Origin: DATNFP01 sp035606335 | Lineage (GTDB): Bacteria > Bacteroidota > Bacteroidia > Chitinophagales > Chitinophagaceae | Direction of reading: 5' to 3' | Assembly (NCBI GenBank): GCA_035606335.1 | Contig: DATNFP010000182.1 | Coordinates: forward strand, 1 to 5,824 | DNA: 5,824 nucleotides | Shown: positions 1 through 4,805 of the stretch, one piece after another | Layout of the letters: every line of letters starts with the position of its first letter | Position numbering within the stretch: position 1 is the first letter of the stretch | The notes under the pieces: model-generated | What the model saw: only the letters and a program-made list of their open reading frames with translations | What the model was told of the DNA's origin: nothing | Database searches by the model: none | Program-made: the position numbers and the translations under genes

Positions 1-28
1 AGATACGTTCGCTATCGCTCAGCAAGAA
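1..28. repeat. Possible degenerate copy of a dispersed intergenic repeat
   Basis: The stretch reads like a diverged version of the short motif with core TTCGACTACGCTCAG that is scattered through spacers of many Bacteroidota genomes. Here the matching parts are TTCG and, in the same spacing, CGCTCAGCA. The four bases between them differ. It lies just beyond the last stop codon of the minus-strand operon, which is where such elements usually sit. No second copy is present in this window, so the assignment rests only on remembered resemblance and is weak. Confidence 0.25.
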
Positions 29-31
29 TAT

Positions 32-175
32 TTATTGGGCTTTTGTTGATTTTTCCCCATTTTGTCGGGAATGCCATTTGAGGAATTGGAGCCAGGTGTT
101 GTCGCTCCAGTCGCCTTGTTTGTAGCGGATTAGGGCTTCCTGCATGGTGAAGATGGGTTGCTCTTTATTGCCCAT
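32..175 (-). CDS. Small hypothetical protein, 47 residues
   Basis: I do not recognise this protein. The frame runs from an ATG at 175-173 to a TAA at 34-32 and starts 12 bases after the stop of the upstream LytTR regulator, so it would be the third gene of that operon. The product is soluble and polar with no signal peptide or membrane segment. It starts MGNKEQPIFTMQEAL, has a tryptophan-rich middle (W23, W28, W34) with the run GDWSDNTW, and ends in a basic, polar tail. A G-rich stretch (TTGGGG) lies 5 bases upstream of the ATG and could help ribosome binding. A second in-frame ATG at residue 11 is an alternative start. G+C is about 47% by hand count, which looks higher than the neighbouring genes. 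It could be a genuine small protein, a remnant of a longer gene, or a chance frame. The protein-like composition and tight spacing favour a real gene, with moderate confidence. Confidence 0.5.
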   Translation of the reverse strand: MGNKEQPIFTMQEALIRYKQGDWSDNTWLQFLKWHSRQNGEKSTKAQ

Positions 176-187
176 TTATACCCCAAG

Positions 188-919
188 CTATTGCAGCTTG
201 TAACTATCGAAGAGCTTATTTATTTCATCACGATAGGTGTTGCCGATAGTGATCATCTGGTCTTTAATACGAATGATGTTGCCGTCTATTTCATTGACAT
301 ATTTCATGTTGATAATGTAGGATTTGCTTACCCGAACAAACATGGGAAACTTCGCCAGCTGATCTTCAAAATTCTTCATGGTGCTATGCACAATTATTTT
401 GCCGGCATCTGTCCATAATCTTACATAATCTTTTAATCCTTCCACAAACCAAAGCTGAGATAGATCTATTTTTATGAGCTTGCCCTCTGCCTTTACAAAC
501 ATGAGATTGTCACTGGAATTAGAGATAGACGTTGTATATAAATTCGCAGGCTTTAGTGCCGATTGCTGCAGGTCGTTTATTTTGTGGACAGCCTTAAGAA
601 AACGCTCGAATGAAATAGGTTTTACCAGGTAATCAATAGCATCCAGCTCATAGCTCTCTACAGCAAATTCGGAATATGCTGTGGTAAAGATCACGAGCGG
701 AGGATTTTTTAAAGTTTTAAGGAAATCCATGCCGTTTATTTCGGGCATATTTATATCCAACAGCATAAGGTCTACTTGTTGTTTGCTAAGAATACTAAAT
801 GCTTCGAGTGCATTCTTACACTTTGCAACAACTTCGTAGCCGGGAACTTTTAAAAGATAGGACTCCAGGATCTCCTGCGCCAAGGGCTCGTCGTCTATTA
901 TCAGCACGTTCGTTTTCAT
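188..919 (-). CDS. LytTR-family response regulator 1 (LytR/AlgR type)
   Basis: This is a cytoplasmic DNA-binding response regulator of 243 residues, a normal length for the family. Residues 1-115 or so form a receiver domain: acidic pair D9/D10, phosphoacceptor D55 within LLDINMP, T80 in the TTAY motif and K100 followed by P101. After a short linker, residues about 138-240 form a LytTR domain, recognisable from FVKAEGK, the strand pattern around VEGLKDYV and the signature VRVSKSYIIN at 195-204. LytTR domains bind DNA through beta strands, usually at paired direct repeats upstream of target promoters. The ATG shares one base with the kinase stop codon (TAATG), so translation is probably coupled and the kinase at 919-2046 is the expected partner. 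S198 stands where many LytTR proteins have histidine, a variant I recall as common in Bacteroidota. The target genes cannot be read from the sequence; the divergent exported-protein pair is the nearest candidate. Confidence 0.97.
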   Translation of the reverse strand: MKTNVLIIDDEPLAQEILESYLLKVPGYEVVAKCKNALEAFSILSKQQVDLMLLDINMPEINGMDFLKTLKNPPLVIFTTAYSEFAVESYELDAIDYLVKPISFERFLKAVHKINDLQQSALKPANLYTTSISNSSDNLMFVKAEGKLIKIDLSQLWFVEGLKDYVRLWTDAGKIIVHSTMKNFEDQLAKFPMFVRVSKSYIINMKYVNEIDGNIIRIKDQMITIGNTYRDEINKLFDSYKLQ

Positions 920-2046
920 TAGGACAATTCTATTTGGACCTCGGTTATGTAATAATTATCGTTTACTGTTGTATTGATATTGTGCTTACCAGGATAAAGG
1001 ATGCTTAGTCGTTGCCGCAGATTGCTAAGGCCGATACCACCTTTAACCGATCGATCATCACCGTTTTTATGGCCATTTCCGTTGATGGCTTTATAGTTGT
1101 TCTTAGAGTAAATAGTAAGATTATTGTTCGTAATTGTGAAACGATAGTCAACAAAATTGTTATCAGAAATGATGCGTGTGCCATGCTTAAAGACATTTTC
1201 CAATACAGGAACCCATAGAAGCGGCGGGATATTGCATTTATTATCTGATGAAATAGAGAATGTAAAATTGTTACTGTTGGATAACCTTAGTAATTCCAGA
1301 TCAATATAAGCCTGCATGATCTCTTTTTCTTTCTCGAAGGATATGGTCTCTACATTTGATTCATATAATAAATACCTGAGTATCGCAGATAACTTTAAGA
1401 TAGTGTCGGGCGTTTTTTCTGAATGCTTTATGGCAAGGGCGTATAGATTGTTTAATGTATTAAATAAGAAGTGAGGGTTGATCTGGCTTTTAAGGAAATT
1501 CAATTCTGCCTCTACCTGTTTCTTCTTTGCCGCTTCGATAGCCTTTTGCTGTTTGGCATGGTCGGTCATATACCAGGCCATAGTGAACTGAAACGTTACA
1601 ATTACAAGTGTTACTACCCATAAAAGCGCATCCATAAAAATAACCCAGAAAGGCGGATGCGGTACTTTGTAGCGTAATGAACTAAAAATGCTGACATCGC
1701 TAAGCTTAATTTTGGGCAAATAATGGTCAGTTACCGTAAATACGCCAGCTAAAATAAGCCCCGTAATATAGGAGGCAATAAAGGCGAGCAGGAGATATTT
1801 ACCGGTCTTCCTTTTTGCGAGAAACTGTGGGACAAGAAACAGATTATTAAAGTATAAAAATGCTATGAACACTATAGTCGTTATGGACCGTAGCAAGTAA
1901 TACCACCAGGGAGAATATAGGTAAGCTCCGCCGCCGGCAGGAAAGTTAACCATAAAGGAAACCACGATAGCCACTATCCAGAAATAGACATTCCTTGCCA
2001 ACCTGCTACCGAACAACCGTGATATTTTTGGAGATGCCTTAGTCAT
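919..2046 (-). CDS. LytS/YehU-type membrane sensor histidine kinase 1
   Basis: This 375-residue inner-membrane kinase is expected to autophosphorylate on histidine and pass the phosphate to the regulator encoded directly downstream. About four hydrophobic segments are visible, near residues 20-35, 50-72, 83-105 and 133-158, followed by a charged stretch at 163-181 likely to form a signalling helix. The His_kinase domain (PF06580) then begins, with phosphoacceptor H192 in QINPHFLFN. The ATP-binding region has an N box around LENVFKHG (N284, H288) and a glycine-rich box GGIGLSNLRQRL at 336-347, followed by the LYPGKH motif typical of this family. There is no separate extracellular sensor domain, so the signal is probably sensed in or near the membrane. 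The ATG at 2046-2044 is the first in-frame start and places a basic segment before the first helix. The gene is transcribed divergently from the small exported protein gene. The ligand is unknown. Confidence 0.96.
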   Translation of the reverse strand: MTKASPKISRLFGSRLARNVYFWIVAIVVSFMVNFPAGGGAYLYSPWWYYLLRSITTIVFIAFLYFNNLFLVPQFLAKRKTGKYLLLAFIASYITGLILAGVFTVTDHYLPKIKLSDVSIFSSLRYKVPHPPFWVIFMDALLWVVTLVIVTFQFTMAWYMTDHAKQQKAIEAAKKKQVEAELNFLKSQINPHFLFNTLNNLYALAIKHSEKTPDTILKLSAILRYLLYESNVETISFEKEKEIMQAYIDLELLRLSNSNNFTFSISSDNKCNIPPLLWVPVLENVFKHGTRIISDNNFVDYRFTITNNNLTIYSKNNYKAINGNGHKNGDDRSVKGGIGLSNLRQRLSILYPGKHNINTTVNDNYYITEVQIELS

Positions 2047-2072
2047 AATTCATGCAAATTACCTTCACTGCT

Positions 2073-2143
2073 CACGTTTTATGAAAAAAGATAGACGAAA
2101 TAGCTGAATTTATAGACAAAAGATGGTGTAAGCACGGTTTTAT
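2073..2143 (+). repeat. Two similar CACG(G)TTTTAT motifs in the divergent spacer
   Basis: CACGTTTTAT at 2073-2082 and CACGGTTTTAT at 2133-2143 are near-identical direct repeats with starts 60 bases apart, about six helical turns. They lie between kinase 1 and the exported-protein pair and could be binding sites for a regulator. They match the published LytTR half-site pattern only partly (the GTT core), and the spacing is much wider than the usual 12-13 bases between LytTR half-sites. In such AT-rich DNA a chance pair is quite possible. Confidence 0.2.
2086..2120 (-). promoter_or_regulatory. Candidate promoter for the kinase 1 / regulator 1 operon
   Basis: On the minus strand TATCTTTT (2093-2086) matches seven of eight positions of the Bacteroidota -7 element TAnnTTTG. 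A TTTG (2120-2117) that could serve as the -33 element lies 23 bases upstream of it. The spacer is at the long end of the accepted range. The site would give a leader of about 35 bases before the kinase ATG at 2046. Position and partial consensus are the only support. Confidence 0.22.
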
Positions 2144-2180
2144 ATGTATGTCGAAAATTATGGCTATTTAGTCTAATTAA

Positions 2181-2212
2181 TTTGAAGTCCCTGCCAAAGC
2201 GCTTTTCCTTTG
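2181..2212 (+). promoter_or_regulatory. Candidate promoter for the exported protein / hydrolase pair
   Basis: TTTG at 2181-2184 and TTCCTTTG at 2205-2212 are separated by 20 bases, fitting the Bacteroidota housekeeping promoter (-33 TTTG, -7 TAnnTTTG), with one mismatch (T for A) in the -7 element. Transcription would start near 2219 and give a leader of about 29 bases before the ATG at 2248. If this promoter is real, a translation start at the TTG at 2182 is excluded because it would lie upstream of the transcript. Confidence 0.35.
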
Positions 2213-2247
2213 AGCCATTAAACATTCAATCACTCAAACTTAAATTT

Positions 2248-2598
2248 ATGAAAAAGAAAACAATAGTTATCCTGTCAATGCTTATTTTACTTTGCTCTAC
2301 AATTAAGGCTGTTGCGCAAAGACCATTATTTGTTTCTGAAAATGGAAATAAATCAAGCGCAGCCCAATGGAACCTTTTGCCCGATGAAATGTCAGGCGTG
2401 GTATATGTTAAGTGTTCCTGCTCTAATCTTTCTGCTACCAATATTGTAGTAACAGATGAATCCGGTAATATATTTTATAGCAATCAATTCAAGGGGGCAT
2501 CAGGATCAATAAGCCTTCAGAATCTTTCAACCGGAAAATATATAGTGCGTGTACGCAGCGGGCAGAATACAGAATTTTTAAGACTCAATGTTCAATAA
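2248..2598 (+). CDS. Small exported beta-rich protein, 116 residues (DUF3244-like / sorting-domain-like)
   Basis: The product has a clear signal peptide: a KKK start, a hydrophobic core at residues 5-16 and a likely signal peptidase I cut after A23 (AVA before Q24), leaving a mature protein of about 93 residues. C16 is not a lipobox cysteine because leucine precedes it. The second half (about 64-116) reads as a small beta sandwich, with IVVTDESGNIFYS, then SISLQNLSTGKYIVRVRS, then a final strand FLRLNVQ. This layout is known from Bacteroidota secreted DUF3244 proteins and from type A T9SS sorting domains. A CxC pair (C56, C58) is unusual. The ATG at 2248 was chosen over the in-frame TTG at 2182 because the signal peptide begins there and 22 polar residues would otherwise precede it. 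The upstream bases are A/T-rich without a Shine-Dalgarno site. It is 27 bases from the hydrolase gene and probably cotranscribed. Function is unknown; it may be a periplasmic or surface accessory protein. Confidence 0.85.
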   Translation: MKKKTIVILSMLILLCSTIKAVAQRPLFVSENGNKSSAAQWNLLPDEMSGVVYVKCSCSNLSATNIVVTDESGNIFYSNQFKGASGSISLQNLSTGKYIVRVRSGQNTEFLRLNVQ

Positions 2599-2625
2599 TT
2601 CCGTTGTTCTCTAAAAAATTATCCA

Positions 2626-4032
2626 ATGAAAAAAATTATAGTAGCATTCATCCTCATATTCGCGAGTGTTTCTTCATCAGCCTATGGGCAACTTTCTACA
2701 ACCTATATTAACCGCCTGAATACTGTTTTTGACAGCGTATGCAACAGGTACCATATAAAAGGCTCGTCAGCAGCATTAATAGTACCAGGTGTAGGGATGT
2801 GGAAAGGCGTACATGGCGAATCTTATAGCGGACAGCCAATCACGTCTGATATGCTGTTTGGCATTAATAGCAATACCAAAACATACGTGGCAACAACTAT
2901 GCTGAAGCTACAGGAAATGGGCAAAGTAAATCTTGATGATACAATCGGCACATGGATAAAAGGTCAAAAAAACATAAATGGTCAAATCAGGATAAGACAA
3001 TTACTCAATCATACCAGCGGTATATTCAGTTTTACGGAAGACCCTGGTTTTTTTGATAGTGTATTCACTGATTTCACCCGTATATGGGCGCCAGAGGAAA
3101 TATACCAATTTGTGGATAGCCCTTATTTTGCGCCGGGTACTTCATGGCGATATTCAAATACCAATTATCTGCTGGCAGGTATTATCATCAAACAGATAAT
3201 GCATCAGCCTTTCAGCAAAACATTGCGCGACCTTGTGCTTGCACCTCAAGGGCTGGATAGCACGATCTTTTCCCCTGAAGAAACGTCTACTTTACCCACA
3301 CCTCACGTATGGTCATTATGGGATAACGGAATATATATGGAAGATTTTATGGCTGACTTTGGATATGAAAATTACTCTATGTTCAGTGCATCTTATACAG
3401 CTGGAGCTATTATGGCAACTGCGTCGGATAATGCAAAGTTCTGGAATGCTTTAATATCCGGAAAAATAATCAACGATAGCTCTATGAAGCAAATGCTGCA
3501 ATACGTAGTACTGTCTTCAACACCACTCACTCATCAAGAAGTTGACTATGGCCTGGGGATTTTTCGCTATACCAATTTCTTTAATGGTCATACTATTTAC
3601 GAGCATGGAGGTACTAACATGGGCTTCATTAATGAGAATGCTGTAGACTCAACAACAGGTGTTTGTATCTCTGTACTAACTAACCAGGATAGTATAAGTA
3701 ACGACATATTGTTAGAGGATGTTGTTAAGGCACTTCTCAAAGTATCTGTTTCAGTGTCGCCTACAGAAGTAGCGCAAGTTGTTTCTACAAACAATATTCA
3801 TATTTATCCTAACCCAGCTTCTGATTATGTAAAGCTGGATATTGATAACTTAACTGAACCAATGAAACTACAGCTATATGACTTATCAGGAAGGATGGTT
3901 ATGGCAGAGGAAATCAATAATAACAGTACAGTTATTCCAACAATACAATTACAAGATGGGTTCTATATCAGCAGGCTGATTGATAATAAAGGACAAGTGG
4001 TTAATACACAAAAAATACAAATAATAAAATAA
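2626..4032 (+). CDS. Secreted beta-lactamase-fold serine hydrolase with T9SS type A sorting domain
   Basis: This 468-residue exported enzyme belongs to the beta-lactamase/PBP family (PF00144, peptidase family S12). A signal peptide covers residues 1-21, with a likely cut after AYG. The catalytic domain runs from about 27 to 370: nucleophile S82 and K85 in SNTK (SxxK motif), the family-typical LLNHTSGI at 126-133, Y176 and N178 in YSN (YxN motif), and H327-G328-G329 in place of the KTG triad. All catalytic motifs are intact. After a linker rich in S, V and T, residues about 391-468 form a type A T9SS sorting domain: IYPNPASDYV, LQLYDLSGRMVM, LQDGFYISRL and a final KIQIIK strand. The protein is therefore expected to cross the outer membrane through T9SS and be released or anchored at the surface. 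Family members include D,D-carboxypeptidases, esterases, D-aminopeptidases and class C beta-lactamases; the substrate cannot be told from sequence, and calling it an antibiotic-resistance enzyme would be unsafe. It is the second gene of the plus-strand pair. Confidence 0.97.
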   Translation: MKKIIVAFILIFASVSSSAYGQLSTTYINRLNTVFDSVCNRYHIKGSSAALIVPGVGMWKGVHGESYSGQPITSDMLFGINSNTKTYVATTMLKLQEMGKVNLDDTIGTWIKGQKNINGQIRIRQLLNHTSGIFSFTEDPGFFDSVFTDFTRIWAPEEIYQFVDSPYFAPGTSWRYSNTNYLLAGIIIKQIMHQPFSKTLRDLVLAPQGLDSTIFSPEETSTLPTPHVWSLWDNGIYMEDFMADFGYENYSMFSASYTAGAIMATASDNAKFWNALISGKIINDSSMKQMLQYVVLSSTPLTHQEVDYGLGIFRYTNFFNGHTIYEHGGTNMGFINENAVDSTTGVCISVLTNQDSISNDILLEDVVKALLKVSVSVSPTEVAQVVSTNNIHIYPNPASDYVKLDIDNLTEPMKLQLYDLSGRMVMAEEINNNSTVIPTIQLQDGFYISRLIDNKGQVVNTQKIQIIK

Positions 4033-4044
4033 GCAAGTGGTTAT

Positions 4045-4077
4045 AGAAGCTGTCCCGGGAACGGGGCAGCTTCTTTT
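4045..4077 (+). terminator. Intrinsic terminator of the exported protein / hydrolase operon
   Basis: A near-perfect hairpin starts 12 bases after the hydrolase stop codon. Arm AGAAGCTGTCCCG (4045-4057) pairs with CGGGGCAGCTTCT (4062-4074) over 13 pairs including one G-U, around a GGAA tetraloop, and the run of T at 4074-4077 follows. On the opposite strand the hairpin is preceded by A residues but not followed by a T tract, so it should act mainly on plus-strand transcripts. Confidence 0.93.
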
Positions 4078-4088
4078 ATAACCTATCC

Positions 4089-4805
4089 CTACCGTTTAAT
4101 AAATTTATCTTTAAGTATCCTGCTCATCACATCATTATAAAAGCTTGCTCCAATACTTATTCTATTATCACCAAGATGAAGCACATTTCCTTCTATAGCT
4201 TTTATGTTATTTATATTGACGATATAGCTTTTATGTACCTGTAAAAAAAACTCAGAAGGCAGTTGTTCCAAAATTCCTTTTATTGTCAGGTATGCAATCA
4301 GCTTGCCTTTGGTGGTATAGAGCGTAATATAATTAGCCATTGCTTCAACATAAATCAGATCATTGTACATTATTTTCTCTATCCTGTTATTGCATTTAAC
4401 ATAAAAATATTCTCCATCGCTCTTTTCAGATACTTTCTTATGTCTTAATAATTTTAATTCAAGAGCTTTTTGCGCCGCTTTTAAAAAACGATCAAGAGAA
4501 AATGGTTTAACCAGGTAATCCACAACAGACATTTCGAAACCGTCTAAAGCGTATTGACCATAAGCTGTTGTCATTATGACCATGGGTAAATTTTTAGCCG
4601 AGCGCAGAAAATCAAGGCCATTTATTTTGGGCATATTGATATCGAGGAAAATAAGATCTACTTCAAACTTATTCAGGAGGCTTGTAACTTTTAAAGGATT
4701 TTCTGCTGTACCAACCAACGTGAGAAAATCTGTTTCTTCAATATATTCCTGCAGCAGCTTGCGAGCCATAGGTTCATCGTCAATAATTATGCAGTTCAAA
4801 TTCAT
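4089..4805 (-). CDS. LytTR-family response regulator 2 (LytR/AlgR type)
   Basis: This 238-residue response regulator is a paralogue of the one at 188-919. The receiver domain carries D9/D10, phosphoacceptor D55 in FLDINMP, T80 in TTAY and K100-P101, all at the same residue numbers as in regulator 1, so the two align without gaps to at least residue 108, with about half of positions identical by eye. The linker is basic and charged (about 118-131). The LytTR domain runs from about 133 to 235, with YVKCNNR, VEAMANYITLY and the signature LQVHKSYIVN at 188-197, carrying the usual histidine (H191) where regulator 1 has serine. It should bind DNA in the cytoplasm. The ATG overlaps the kinase 2 stop codon by four bases (ATGA), which implies translational coupling. 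The gene converges on the hydrolase gene, with its stop 11 bases past that operon's terminator, and no minus-strand terminator of its own is evident. Confidence 0.97.
   Translation of the reverse strand: MNLNCIIIDDEPMARKLLQEYIEETDFLTLVGTAENPLKVTSLLNKFEVDLIFLDINMPKINGLDFLRSAKNLPMVIMTTAYGQYALDGFEMSVVDYLVKPFSLDRFLKAAQKALELKLLRHKKVSEKSDGEYFYVKCNNRIEKIMYNDLIYVEAMANYITLYTTKGKLIAYLTIKGILEQLPSEFFLQVHKSYIVNINNIKAIEGNVLHLGDNRISIGASFYNDVMSRILKDKFIKR

Noticed and set aside
158..418. Plus-strand 86-codon frame antisense to regulator 1
   Set aside because: It is fully explained as the complement of the LytTR domain and the start of the small ORF. There is no signal peptide or motif.
799..1008. Plus-strand 69-codon frame crossing the kinase 1 / regulator 1 junction
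   Set aside because: It lies antisense to two well-supported coding regions and spans their overlap. Its composition has no family character, so it is a shadow frame.
2051..2180. Tiny frames in the divergent spacer, such as an 8-codon ATG frame at 2081 and a 10-codon frame near 2144
   Set aside because: They are too short and have no ribosome binding site or recognisable leader-peptide character. Chance frames of this size are expected.
2182..2247. A 22-residue N-terminal extension of the small exported protein from a TTG codon
   Set aside because: The extension is polar and would bury the signal peptide inside the protein. The ATG at 2248 begins a textbook signal peptide, and the TTG overlaps the likely -33 promoter element.
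2293..2295. Lipoprotein cysteine (C16) in the small exported protein
   Set aside because: The residue before it is leucine, which does not fit a lipobox, and a good signal peptidase I site follows at AVA before Q24.
2626..4032. Reading the hydrolase as an antibiotic-resistance beta-lactamase
   Set aside because: The SxxK/YxN/HGG set is shared by many S12 hydrolases of diverse function. HGG in place of KTG and the T9SS sorting domain do not point to a classic class C beta-lactamase.
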